Notes: generated by a model from the sequence alone, not told the origin. Positions 1 through 11,379 are shown, counted from the stretch's first letter. The stretch: DNA of 64,000 nt from Knufia peltigerae (GCA_030247855.1 JAPDRN010000034.1:186001-250000), one strand, 5' to 3'. Translations and numbers: made by a program.

Positions 1-1436
1 AAGGTACCTGCGTACTGAACGCGGGGGTTTGGCGTCGCCAACAGCAATACAAATCCGGTCATGCCGAGTAGCGCTGTGCCCATGTTGCAGTATCCACGGC
101 ATCGAGTTCTATCGGCAAGCCAACCTATGAAGACTGTGACAGCTGCAGCACACGCATAGGGTGGCACCGAGAGAAGCTGAGCGTGTGTTCCGGCATAGCC
201 CATGCCTGCCAGTATCGTGGGAAGGAACAAGGAAAAGGCGTAGAGGGCGATCTCTGCTCCTACGAGAACGAAACCGAAGCCCCACGTCTTCCAGTCCTTG
301 AAGGCAGCAATGATATGTCGCTTGTCATATGCTTCCGCTGTTGAACTTTGTTTGTCTTTGGTCAGACGCCGGCGAAGACGGATTCGGTCGTCTTCTGAGA
401 GAAATCTCGCCGTGTCTGGCCAGTTGGGAACCATCCACCAACATGAGGCGCCGACAACGATGGTTGCCAGCCCTTCGAGGATGAATATCCATGCCCAGCC
501 TGGCTTGTCACCAATGCCCGCCATTTGAGATATAGCTGCGGCGAGTAAACCACCAAATGACCCAGCAAGGGCGGCCATGGAGAAGAATACTGCAACTCGA
601 ATCCCGAGCTCGTCTCGTCGATACCAGAAGGACATGTAATAAGCAGCACCTACACAGTGTCAGGCGACGGAATAGTCAAGATTGATTGCGGTGGGAGAAT
701 TACCTGGAAAAAGACCGGCCTCTGCGAGGCCGAGGAAAAATCGTGCGACGACTAGTCCGGCAAAATTCGTGACAAGACCCATCATCGTCATGATAAAACC
801 TGAATGCTTGTGTCAATTTCCCGTCGATAGAACAAGAGACATCTCGAGGCCTTAAGGACTACACTGGAGACATATGGAAGCCATGGGTGATGGCCAAGGG
901 TGATGGCCAAAGCATAACTTACCCCAGAGAACCATGACAAGCATAAAGAACACTCGTGGAGTCAAACGCTTCAGGAAGACATTGGTCACGGCTTCTGCTA
1001 TGGCATAGCTAACCTGAGAAACAGGTTAGAACTGGCCTCCAATCTCGGTTGTATGGACAGTGCATCCTTACAAAGAAGACGCTCAAAGCAGCATTGTAGT
1101 CTTCGCCCTTCATGCCGAGATCATCCTCGAGGCCTGCGAGTCGCGCATTTCCAATGTTGGTCCGATCAAGGAAAGAAAGCAGGTAAAGAAACGAAAGCCA
1201 CGGGATGAGGCGAAAGTCAACCTTCCTCACCAGCTTACGGTCCTAAATGAAACAAATCGTCAGGATTGATTGATAGAGACACCCAAGCAGCAACTCACAA
1301 TGGCTCGTTTCTCCTCTTCGGTTTTGCCTTGGTCTGGGTCAGGCAAAGTATCGATATCTTCTGTCTGTTCCGTATGAATTCGGGATCCTTTTTCGTCCAA
1401 AGAAGTTTTGCCTTGAAGAGTCTGAACACCAGCCAT
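1..1436 (-). CDS. MFS transporter, Dal5/Tna1 (anion:cation symporter) type, partial
   Basis: Plasma-membrane proton symporter of the allantoate/nicotinate permease family; the substrate is probably a small organic anion or vitamin but cannot be read from sequence. Exons on the minus strand: 1299-1436, 1072-1242, 923-1013, 704-799 and 1-649, joined by GT-AG introns in continuous frame; the C-terminal part lies beyond the left edge. Start ATG at 1436 is followed by a charged cytosolic N-terminus, then the family hallmark DFRLIPWLSFLYLLSFLDRT with N-I-G-N-A-R after it, and later ARFFLGLAEAGLFPG and WYRRDELG, all typical of this subfamily. A loop containing PNWPDTARFLSEDDR also fits. Divergently transcribed from the broken P450 next door, so it may have been the transporter of that small cluster. 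No lesion seen in the visible part. Confidence 0.88.
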
Positions 1437-2729
1437 GGTGAAATGCAATTATGCTGAATCCTGGACAATCTATCGACCGTAGGAATAGAAAGTGAAGGAA
1501 GACCTTGAAAATAGCACAGACTGAGTAAGTGGCTTTTGCGGAGCCGTGGATCTCTTTAAATGCCATCTTTGACTACCCCAGGCTTTTCGAGGTTGTCTAC
1601 CAATTTCGTATTTGAGAGCGTGAGTGCCCCCACACTTTGAAGTGTCAATTCCGACTATAGAATATTTCGCGGGGTACACATGGGGCAGAAATATCTCGAG
1701 CAGAAACAGTCATTCTTCGGAGCGAGATTGAAGATCGTAAGGAAGAAGTCGACACAGCCTGAATGTAATTTGTGCCGCCACATGCCGCCACCTAGAATGG
1801 TGGAGATAAAATGGGGACAGGAAGATATCAGATCCGAACGCTGAAAGGGCTTACTTATGACAGGGGGTGTGAAGGAAGAATCAAACCTACGAGACTCTGC
1901 AGGTAAGGGTACAAGAGAAGATTGGTATCCTTGCTGACCTTTGGTCAGATTTAATCAACTCATGGCCAATTTGTCTTGTTACCAAGACGGACTGAAACAA
2001 ATAAGTTGAGTTCGAGGTTCTCATTCCTCCTCTAGGTACTGATTCTGGTGTTCTACGGCGCTGTTGGCCCTGGAAAGGGTCGACGAAGCAACACTCTACT
2101 CGCGGTAGACGACTCAGCACCCTGCCGGAGCGGCTCCAGCAAATGATACAATGGGGTCCAGTTTCAGAACATTTGCGCCCCGGTCACGGTGTTGTACTTC
2201 ACAAATTCTTCGAGCCCCTCTGCGCCTTTGTTTAGAGAGGGGAAAGGTTTGCAGGCGTGAAGGGGGGCCATGTTACATATGGTCACCAAGGTCAGACAAC
2301 CTGATCCCGCTAAACATCTCACCTAGGTATATCTTACAATTTCCGCACAGAGATACACCTGAACTGATAACTCCGATGTGAACGCATTGGTCCGAGGTTT
2401 CGTTTTTTTTTTTTGAAATAGGCTCGGCCACTTCATCTATTCCTGTAGAACAGGCCGACGGAGATCTCCCGTTGCTAACCTGCACTATTTGCTGCCCCTT
2501 AGATTTGCTCCTCAGACAATGAGGGGCTCCGCATCACCGATCACGAAGATAGCGAAGTGATAGACAGCGAGGCTGAAGACACCGAGATCCACCTTCTTCC
2601 CCACAACTGTCTACTTGTGCCTTGCAGAACAACATATAAATACTTGCCTTCAAATTTCAACACGATGACCGTCTAGGAATCTGAGTAGTGTATGCTCTGG
2701 TAAGAGACTGTGGCGATAACCTCACGAAA
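1437..2729. other. Divergent intergenic region, MFS / P450
   Basis: No coding sequence supported on either strand; the short ORFs here show no recognisable protein. It carries the promoters of both flanking genes, the self-complementary 8-mer ACCTAGGT at 2321-2328 and a T-run at 2402-2415. Confidence 0.6.
2635..2642 (+). promoter_or_regulatory. Candidate TATA box of the P450
   Basis: TATAAATA lies about 88 nt upstream of the proposed ATG at 2730, a reasonable distance for a fungal TATA element with a short leader. Sequence match only. Confidence 0.45.
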
Positions 2730-4403
2730 ATGTCTCTCTTCGCTACGTATTCGCTGGCGGCAGCGCTACTATTCTTTCTGGACCTGAGTTACGCAATGTT
2801 CCACCGACGGAGCCATGGGGATCTTAAAGAACTTCCAGGTCCCAAAGGTGATGATCACTTCTGTTCATCCTGACATTGACTTTCAGACTAACCATCGATA
2901 GGATATCCTCTGATCGGAAACCTATTCGACATGCCACGAGAAAAAGCATTCCTGAAGTTTAAAGAGTGGGCAGAAAAATATGGTCCGATTTTCAAAATCG
3001 AATTTTTGGGCCAGACGCAGGTAATTGTTTCGAACCAGACCCTTGCTGAGGATCTCCTGGCCAAAAGAGGAGCCATCTATTCAGACCGAGGGACTCTGCA
3101 TATGATCAAGCTCGTTACCGGAGGATGAGATCTTTTGGCATCCAGCAGCGAGTCCGAGTACTGGCGACTAGGACGACGATTCGCAGCATCATTGCTGACT
3201 CCACCAATGGCTGCGCAGTGGGAGCCGTGGCAAACTTTCCAGTGCATGAGAATGGTCGAATCGTTGATGAAACAACCCGAACGTTACGTGTACTGGTTCG
3301 ATCGTTATGCCACCTTGGTGTCACTGAAGGAAATCTACGGCAAGATCGTGGACACTCCAGAAGATGAGGAGTACCATACAATGGCAATTTCGGATCGAAT
3401 GCACAATATTGAGCGACTGGGGACTCCTGGCGGCTATCTGGTGGAGATCATCCCAGCTTTACTGAAGTTAACAGCTTGGATGGCTCCTTTCAGACGCGAA
3501 GCTCAAGAATTACGAAATATAGAGCTGGCCTACTTTACAAAACTCATTGGGGAAGCCAAACAACGATGGAACTCAAAGGTTCCCGAGAGTCCTGACTCCT
3601 TTGCTCGATGTTGGCTTAAGCACGACAACGGTTGGGAGCTGGAATTACCCGACATCACCTACGTACTTGCCACATTGTACGGTGGTGGCTCAGGAACCAC
3701 CTCAAACGCGATGCAGACCTTCGTCATGACCATGGCGTTGTATCCGGAGTGGCAGACGAAGCTGCAAGAAGAGCTCGACTCCATCGTGGGACTGGATCGG
3801 CTACCTAGTTTTGCCGACCTACCTCAGCTCATACTCGTCAGAGCAGTGGCTAAGGAGATATTACGGTGGCGACCAGTCGTCCCAGGAAGTAAAACTATCA
3901 CATATTTCAGTCGTTTTGGAATGGTTGCTAACTTCTCAGATCTCCCGCATAGGTTGACGATAGACGACGAATATAATGGTTACCATATGCCCAAAGGTTC
4001 GTTCGTGCATGGGAATCAATGGGCGATCCATCGAGATGGTGGCTTGTACCCTGACGGCAAGACTTTCAACCCGAACCGATATCTTGAGGAATCTTGGCCC
4101 ACTTACAAGGAACCTATTGAGATTCATCCCAATATCAAACGATTCTCAGCATTCGGCTTCGGTCGACGCATCTGTCCCGGCCTCGAAACTGCCGACAGAT
4201 CACTCATCATACAGATCGCGACATTGGCCTGGACATGCAACATTTCGAAGAAACTTGGGCCGGATGGTCAAGTGGTACTGATCGACGATATGGATTATGC
4301 TGAGGGATCGAATGTTATACCGAAACCCTTCCAGTTTGAATTGAAGCCTCGTTCAGAAAATTGCGCTCGAATGATCTCTGAAGCGGTAAATGCTCCTTAC
4401 TAG
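2730..4403 (+). pseudogene. Cytochrome P450 with one premature stop
   Basis: Microsomal heme-thiolate monooxygenase of the group annotated in fungi as O-methylsterigmatocystin-oxidoreductase-like; substrate unknown. Exons 2730-2847, 2902-3888 and 3940-4403 join in frame to 523 codons, normal family length. Seen: N-terminal hydrophobic anchor, proline-rich hinge LPGPKG, C-helix WRLGRR, I-helix GGGSGTT, K-helix ExxR in KEILRW, and heme loop FGFGRRICPG with the cysteine ligand. At 3126-3128 codon 115 is TGA; reading continues in the same frame on both sides (HMIKLVTGG, then DLLASSSESEYW). No plausible intron removes it: the best GT-AG pair there spans only about 32 nt. A C-to-T change from CGA (Arg) would explain it. 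The rest is intact, so inactivation is recent, or the stop is an assembly error or a strain polymorphism. Neighbours a decayed regulator. Confidence 0.82.
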
Positions 4404-5202
4404 ATAAAATTGGCTGGTTACATAGGAGGTACATGGAGAAGAGAGTAGGTGTACAACTTCACGGCTGTCTCATCTCACACGATTGCTATATCTTTTTCTC
4501 GAGACAAGCCTCGTCGGTCTCCCCGCAGGTATGCATCCAAAGGGGAAAGGATTCGATTTTTAGGATCCCCTTCTGGGCATAGGAAGAGAGTGCAGAATAA
4601 CAGGGACTGAGTTACCAAATCAGCGTGGCGTAATTTCTTCAACCGAATGTAACCACATACCTCGAGAGCTATGAACTGCAGCTCCTCAGTCGCGAATGAA
4701 GTGTGACCTCATGAGACTGATCACCGAAGATCTACCAACGATAAGTCGGTGAATACAAATCGATGTATTTGTCAAGTTACTAACAGTGAGCACTACTTAA
4801 CGAGCCACCATCTACCAGTAACAAGACTTCCTCGGTGAAGTCGGTTTCTTCGGTATTTTGAATAGTTCCATGTCAGTTCTAGTCCATAGTGCTGCAGTTT
4901 ACCATGAAACCCCAGCAGCAGTCATTCCGCTGCATGATGTTGCACTCTGTCAATGCTGAGCAATAAACATCATACCACACGATGAATGATATTGCCAACT
5001 GAGGTAGGCGGAGTGCCTTCCACCTCGACCAATCCATCGATGCCAGATTAGGTACGCAAGTCATTTCACGATATACTGAAAGACATAACAGACTGCTTGG
5101 GCAGCTCCACATTTCCCATTAGTTGATATCTCCTGCATTTGTCGGAACTACCCAGATCTTTCCCCAGTTTGTCGCAATACTGGAACTGTGGGATACTGTG
5201 TC
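4404..5202. other. Intergenic, P450 to broken regulator
   Basis: About 800 nt with no supportable ORF; presumably P450 3' end and the promoter of the downstream regulator. Nothing else recognised. Confidence 0.6.
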
Positions 5203-7563
5203 ATGGATCAGATTGCCGACATACAGTTTCCTCCATATGCTCCTCGACTGACCGATGCGTGCTAGGAGTGTGGTGACAGGAAAGTGAAACGTATGGCTCA
5301 AGAGATCCAAGTGCCCTTGAATGAAGGTACTAACAAATTGATGAACTCCAGGCACGGGGGAATTGCCGTGTAAGCATTGTCAAAGACTGAAAAGGCATTG
5401 CCACTATCCACGGTCGCAAAGAGGCAAACGACGCAAATCAAGGCATAGTCCAGGGCAACGGCGCGACTCAAAAACAGCTCATTGTGTTCGTCGCACCATT
5501 CGACCAAATCTCCCTGCTGCCGTCCACAACTTGAGCGAAGGTGTTTACAGCCTCGATGCTACACCGCTGATATCTGATAGCAGTGGCCATTGGCCACGTG
5601 CACAGAGAAGGGAACATGCTCAAATCCAGCAATCTCCGGTGCAAGTGTCTGGGCGGTCACGATCCGTACCTGAGCACATCGCAACGAATACGAGTGAGGA
5701 TACCACCAATCAAGCCGACTCTAATCAATGTCTGGTTCCGCTTCATAAGGTCAACTGGGAATACCATGGTCCTTGGTCTTGGGTGTCCATATGCTCATCA
5801 CCTGGAGTTGCTTGGGTTTGTGGAAGAACAAATTCAAATGAGTTTGATGGCATTGCAAGTTATTTCATGAAGAGCTGAAGTAAACACCTGAAGGTCCAGC
5901 GTTTTTTACAACTGACCACACGTTATCCCGAGTCCGACCCAGAAATGGCATGGAAATATGTCAACGGTGGAGTTTGTCTTTTCTACTGCCAACTTGACAC
6001 TGTACTGACTCTCATGAAGCCTATTTTGAAGAGTCAATCAATTCTAGAAGCCCGATTAAAACAACATTTTTGTCAGAATCATGTCGACAGGATGGAGGAT
6101 CCTGTATGGTTCGCATTACGCAACACTACCTATGCGACCAGCCGTCGCTACTTGCTGGCAAATAGCACGTCAATCACCTTTCAGCATGCTGAGGCCACGT
6201 CATGGCTGCTGTTTTGCAACGCTCTTTCGGTCATTGGAGAGATGATTGTCAGTCACTCGGGTATGACTGCAATTCAAGCCCTGACCATCATGGTGAGCCC
6301 CCCCAACGCCGCTGTATGACTTGTATGACTCTTCTAACCTGTCAGCCACAGGCATTTCATGCTATGGGACTCGCAGGACTGTGTGTTGAGTATCCCATGA
6401 TCAAGTATGCAGTACAATTGGCTCATGCCAAGGGACTTCAACGTGAATCATTGGCATCGTGGGGCTTGTCGTCTGCCGACTTGCTCACCAGAAACTGGCT
6501 CTGGTGGACAATCTCCGTGATAGACAAGCAGATGTCGATACAAAGCGGTCGTCCATCATCCATCCTCGACGACGACATAAGCACCCCAATCCCGACCACG
6601 GCGCCGCCAGGAAGTTCTATTGATGTAAAAGTGGTGACGCTCATTATACGACACGCTCAAATCTGTTTCCGGGTAATGGACCGCATCATGCCAGTCAAAG
6701 CATCCAAGCAAGGATTTGACAGAACGTATGAGACGATTCGCGATATACAAGAGCAGCTTGAAGGGCTGTTGCAAGATATGCCTTCTTCCATCGATGGCAA
6801 TACCACATCATCTGCAGCACTGAGCGCCAATTGACGACTGGTCAGGGCATACCTATACAGTGATATCTACGCTACAATGATGGCTACACACGTCGTTTTC
6901 TTCTACCTATGGATCTCGTCAAGCTTACGATCAGATAACAATGAGGTATTCCGGTAACAGACCATAATCTCGGGCAAGCTGGTCGCTTATTCTGCACGAC
7001 AAATCATACTGGGATTGGCGGACCATCGACTCGACCTAACAATGCTCATGTGGGCAAGCTTCCACCATCTCATGTACGCTTATATCAACTTGTTCCTTGA
7101 CTCCTGAAACAACCTGACGCGGCCACTGCACGCGGTGATGTGGCTTTGCTTGATGTGGCAGTGGGTCACTTTGGGCAGCTCGAGTACGCAACGGAAGGCA
7201 GGTTGCCATTTGATTTCCCGAGAGATTGCAACGCTCTCTGTTTGCGAACAATGAGGGCTAGCAGAGGCTCTAGAAGAGAGTCATGCACAGTACCTGTAAC
7301 TCCACAAAGTCTCCGTGATGATCCGCCCAGGGCTAAGAACGGTCTTTCGGATGAGTCCACAGACGCAGATGCTGTGATAACAGTCTCAAGTTCCGAAAAT
7401 ATCGTGAATTACGCCCTCAATTTGACCATGATGGCAGCTAACTTCTGCACAGATCGCGGATGGTTTTTCAGACAACATTGATTTTGATGATCAACTCTGG
7501 ACGATTTTCGGATCCATCGACATTCCGAATGAAGTCACAGCTAATCTTGGGGAATTCGAGTGA
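5203..7563 (+). pseudogene. Zn2Cys6 fungal transcription factor, decayed
   Basis: Remnant of a binuclear zinc-cluster activator with a fungal-specific transcription factor domain. From ATG 5203: exon to 5290, intron 5291-5351, then the second half of the zinc cluster (PCKHCQRLKRHCHYP, RGKRR), a middle region with GPWSWVSICS, and the regulatory domain (MAWKYVNGG, DPVWFALRNTTYATSRRY, intron 6293-6351, GLAGLCVEYPMIKYAVQLAH, NWLWWTISVIDKQMSIQSGR). Lesions: TAG at 5263 inside the cluster between cysteines 1 and 2; the third zinc cysteine replaced by Arg at the splice junction (5290/5352); TGA at 5876; TGA at 6832; TAA at 6955; a frameshift near 7095-7110; and a further frame change near 7470 before DFDDQLWTIFGS. 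Homology continues across each break, which marks one old gene rather than several small ones. Probably once the regulator of the adjacent P450. Confidence 0.85.
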
Positions 7564-8031
7564 AGGGAGTGAGAGCAGCTGCAAGCTGAGACATGGCCAC
7601 TTAACAGGTCGCGAGATGTGATATGTTGATATGCGATGATCATGATCATACCAGCAGGCCACAAGGGGTCGCATTGCCTAAAAGCGGCGCCTCCAGCGAC
7701 CAAAGTACCTCGCCGTCTGATTTAGGTACAAAGTTACATCGACTCTTGTAGAGATCCCGCTGCTTGAACCGCCAAGGCTCGTGAGGCTCCGAAGGATGCG
7801 TCCTCTCGCCTTGGCCCCTGCACCCTCATACGAGACGTGAGATGCGTTGCTATGACATCGCAGGGACAATTAACATAAAGTCTCGACCACTATAATGGCC
7901 TTTTATTGCTTGTAAGACTCTCGGACTCCTGCATACACACAGCATGACACGAACAGAGTGACCGAACGAACGCGTGATTGGCACAGTGACCATCAACTGT
8001 AGCACCGAGCCGCCAATGCGCCCTCTACGCG
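7564..8031. other. Intergenic, upstream of the RabGAP
   Basis: About 470 nt without a supportable gene; the promoter and leader of the downstream TBC gene. No distinct element recognised. Confidence 0.6.
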
Positions 8032-11000
8032 ATGTTGAGCTCTTTCGTTCAGAAGTTTATCGATCAGTCTCCCCTGTCCTCGACTAATGATGGCCGTCCC
8101 TCCAAAGCCTCTCTCTTCCGGGAGCAATTCAGACTCCCTGCGGGCCAGAACCCGTTGCACGAAATTACCGCCGAACTCTTCCTTCCGCTGCCATCGTCTT
8201 CGACAGGCGGACCGGTAACTTCTGGGGAGAAGTCGAGAGACACCGGAAACAGATATGTTGGGGAACTGCATCTGAGTGAACATTTTCTGTGCTTTTCTAC
8301 CATCCGGACGAGTTTCCTCCCAACTGCAAGTCACTCCTCCTCCACCTCCTTCACAGGCCCTACCCAGGGAGCAGGGCCTGGCGGTCATGGATTTACCCTA
8401 CCACTCTGCTCGATACGGCGAGTCGAAAGACTGAACAGCCATCAAGACAAGTTCTGTCTTGCCTTGACTACCTTCGAGTCCATACAGAAGCCTTTAGCCG
8501 AGAAGCCTAAAGCGCCACTACCCCCGCCCCGGAAACTCATCCTCACCCTGGATGGAAGCCGGACCGCCTGCGAGCGGTTCTGCGACGGGCTGAAGAAGGG
8601 TCTAAGAGAGGGAATGAAAGAAGTTGACACTTTACGGGCTGTGGTATCACAGTGCTACTCTGAGTATCTGCTGGACCCTGCCCGAATCAAAGCGAAAGAG
8701 GATGGCACGCAGGCTCCGGATCCGCCTGATACTGGTCTGGGAATGTTGTTCAGATACCCAGGCGATGCCAGGAAACTCAGAGATAGGAGTAAGATCAGAC
8801 TATGGGGCGAATACCTGCGAGAGAATGGTCGAAACGCAACCATAGTTAGACAGCCTACCTTCCACAAACTGATCCGAGTTGGTCTCCCAAACCGACTGAG
8901 AGGCGAGATATGGGAGATATCCTCAGGGTCGTTCTACACAAGACTACGAAATCCTCACTTGTATGAGAAGACCTTGACCAAATTCACCGGCAAGGAATCC
9001 CTGGCCATCGATGAGATTGAGAAAGATCTGAATCGAAGTTTGCCAGAATATCCTGGTTTCCAGAGTGAAGAAGGGATCGGCAGGTTGCGGCGGGTGCTGA
9101 CGGCATACAGCTGGACGAACGAAGAAGTCGGTTATTGTCAGGCCATGAATATAGTCGTGGCCGCTCTACTAATCTACCAGTCCGAAGCCCAAGCGTTCTT
9201 CACGCTAGGCGCACTTTGCGATCGGTTACTACCCGGATACTATTCGAAAGACATGTACGGCACTCTGCTAGATCAACGCGTTTTTGAAAACCTTGTTGAG
9301 CGGACGATGCCCGTGTTATGGGAGCACCTCGTCAAGTCGGACGTCAATCTCTCCGTCGTATCACTACCTTGGTTTTTGTCGCTGTATATAAACTCGATGC
9401 CTCTTGTATTTGCATTCAGAGTCCTGGATGTTTTTTTCCTGGAAGGTCCAAAAGTTCTGTTTCAGGTTGGACTGGCCATTTTACGAATCAACGGTGAAGA
9501 TTTGCTCGACGTCAACGATGACGGCTCGTTCATCTCAATCTTGAAGAATTACTTCTCAAGGCTCGACGAGTCAGCTCATCCGCACTCTGAAAATGAAAAG
9601 TTGAGAGCCATCACAAAGTTTCAAGAATTGATGGTCACCGCTTTCAAAGAGTTTGCAGCCATCACAAACGCCAGTGTGGAAGAGCTGCGGGGGAAGCACA
9701 TCGAAAGCGTCAAAGAAGGACTAGCTACCTTCGCCAAACGGACATCTATCAGGAACCTTGGTCCAGAGAGCAAGAAGCTCAGTGCTGACGATCTCAGCTC
9801 TATCTACGATCGCTTCTTTGCGGTTCTGTCCGAGCGACAGGCTCGGGCAAAGGCGAGAGAAGAGGAACGACGGAAACAAGAGCATCACAAGGTCCGACCG
9901 GGCCTTTGGGCCCATCATTCATCGTACAACCAAGACGAACCAGGCCGTAATGAGGCTCCCCTGCAGACCATGGACTACGATGCTTTTAGGGAGTTCCTTG
10001 CCCATACTGCCAAATGGGCGGCGAGCGACTCGCCTAGCATGTCGGCAAAAGATGTCGGCAGTCCCAGCATGAGCCAACGGAACCGCAGCAAAACCTTTTC
10101 TCAATGGGGCTCCGGTCCTGAACCAGCAGATCACGACTTTATGCAAAGATTATATGGCAAATGGGACGAATCCCAGCAGGGCGCGATGACCTTACAACAA
10201 TTAGTACGGGGTCTGGCTCAATTCAAAGGTACTACCGATATCATGAACTCGATGAGCCTGTTCTTCGACCTCTTCGACGATGATTCCACAGGAAAAGTTG
10301 ACCGAGAAGGCATACTGAGAATGTCTGAGTCCCTTCTCTTCCTATCCCGTCGAGGCTTCGATGGCACAATCATCCCCACCGATTCGAGCGGTGTCAATTC
10401 TCCTCTCTCCGCGAACGAACCAACCGGCGCACTGAAACAAAGTATCAATGAGAAGTTCCTCGGCAGCGTCAGCGCATTTATCAGGCGCTGTTTCGAATAC
10501 GCTGATCCCGACGAGGCTGTAGAAGAGGCCAAGTCTACTCTCGAAAACATAAGCGTCAACACGGCCGACCAAAATGCCGATGATCTTCTCGACTTCGCCG
10601 AGGGGGACATACACCACAAAACAATCATGTCTCCGCGCCCTACAGAAAAAGACCCCCTTTCCGAAATCACACCTCCTGGCTCACCATCGCCAGCCACTCT
10701 AGTAGCAGCGAAGGACAAACGTATAAGCTCAGCATCGCGCGCTGCGTCGCATAATCTCGCTCTCGACCCGAACAAGCCCTTGCATATTACGCTGCCGACA
10801 TTCCGTATGGTGATTCTTGCCGATGAACTTCTCGAGCAGTTCTTCGAAACGTTCTTTCCTCAGTCATTCCGCCTCTCGGACTCTCCCAGCGCCAGCACGA
10901 TTTCGTTACCGAGCAGTACTTTGTCCGGCAACCTGACGACGTTCAGCAACCTCGGCACGCCCGTGAAAAATCTAATCAACGGCGCAGGCGGCGGCTCTAA

Positions 11001-11379
11001 CAGAACGGTCATCGACGTCGGACGTGCCGGCGGAGTGGTTGAGCCTGGATCTCGCGGTCTCAGAGGCGTACTTGACAATATCGTCAATGACGGCATGAGA
11101 ATGGCCGTGGAGATGAGGAAGCGCATGGACGAGGCGCAACGTGAGTTTGAACGCAACGCGCGCGAAGGGCAGCAGAAGGGGGCGTACAGAGATGACGAGG
11201 ATGACGATGACGATCAAGAGGAAGGTGCTGATCTAGGAAAACGCGATCAGGAGTTGCTCGAGGGCGCCGAGGTCGCCAGTATCAAGACAGAAGGACGGAG
11301 TAGGGCGCAAAGCACCAATAGTACCATCAACCCGTCTTCAGGTTTAGGAGAAGGAGTGAGTATTTTGGATGTGAGTTAA
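8032..11379 (+). CDS. gyp2: GRAM-TBC-EF-hand Rab GTPase-activating protein (Gyp2/TBC1D9-like)
   Basis: Stimulates GTP hydrolysis by Ypt/Rab GTPases and so controls vesicle traffic, by family most likely at endosome/Golgi membranes. A single 1115-residue exon, unusual in this intron-rich window. The N-terminal third holds a GRAM-like region (about residues 75-150, with HLSEHFLCFST). The TBC domain starts near residue 284 (GLPNRLRGEIWE) and runs to about 510. Both catalytic fingers are present: Arg335 in IEKDLNRS and Gln370 in GYCQAMN. An EF-hand-like segment lies near residues 740-760 (FDLFDDDSTGKVDREG). A low-complexity acidic tail follows near residue 1060. ATG 8032 is the first in-frame start, and the N-terminal MLSSFVQKFIDQSP is plausible. 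Length and domain order match fungal Gyp2 orthologues. Convergent with the calpain gene. Confidence 0.92.
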   Translation: MLSSFVQKFIDQSPLSSTNDGRPSKASLFREQFRLPAGQNPLHEITAELFLPLPSSSTGGPVTSGEKSRDTGNRYVGELHLSEHFLCFSTIRTSFLPTASHSSSTSFTGPTQGAGPGGHGFTLPLCSIRRVERLNSHQDKFCLALTTFESIQKPLAEKPKAPLPPPRKLILTLDGSRTACERFCDGLKKGLREGMKEVDTLRAVVSQCYSEYLLDPARIKAKEDGTQAPDPPDTGLGMLFRYPGDARKLRDRSKIRLWGEYLRENGRNATIVRQPTFHKLIRVGLPNRLRGEIWEISSGSFYTRLRNPHLYEKTLTKFTGKESLAIDEIEKDLNRSLPEYPGFQSEEGIGRLRRVLTAYSWTNEEVGYCQAMNIVVAALLIYQSEAQAFFTLGALCDRLLPGYYSKDMYGTLLDQRVFENLVERTMPVLWEHLVKSDVNLSVVSLPWFLSLYINSMPLVFAFRVLDVFFLEGPKVLFQVGLAILRINGEDLLDVNDDGSFISILKNYFSRLDESAHPHSENEKLRAITKFQELMVTAFKEFAAITNASVEELRGKHIESVKEGLATFAKRTSIRNLGPESKKLSADDLSSIYDRFFAVLSERQARAKAREEERRKQEHHKVRPGLWAHHSSYNQDEPGRNEAPLQTMDYDAFREFLAHTAKWAASDSPSMSAKDVGSPSMSQRNRSKTFSQWGSGPEPADHDFMQRLYGKWDESQQGAMTLQQLVRGLAQFKGTTDIMNSMSLFFDLFDDDSTGKVDREGILRMSESLLFLSRRGFDGTIIPTDSSGVNSPLSANEPTGALKQSINEKFLGSVSAFIRRCFEYADPDEAVEEAKSTLENISVNTADQNADDLLDFAEGDIHHKTIMSPRPTEKDPLSEITPPGSPSPATLVAAKDKRISSASRAASHNLALDPNKPLHITLPTFRMVILADELLEQFFETFFPQSFRLSDSPSASTISLPSSTLSGNLTTFSNLGTPVKNLINGAGGGSNRTVIDVGRAGGVVEPGSRGLRGVLDNIVNDGMRMAVEMRKRMDEAQREFERNAREGQQKGAYRDDEDDDDDQEEGADLGKRDQELLEGAEVASIKTEGRSRAQSTNSTINPSSGLGEGVSILDVS

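Noticed and set aside
3094..3140. Intron that would remove the P450 stop (GTTACC...CCAG)
   Set aside because: Only about 32 nt long and it would delete conserved residues; fungal introns here are 48 nt or more.
3125..3367. 80-codon ORF just after the P450 stop
   Set aside because: It is an out-of-frame shadow; the P450 homology continues in the original frame across the TGA.
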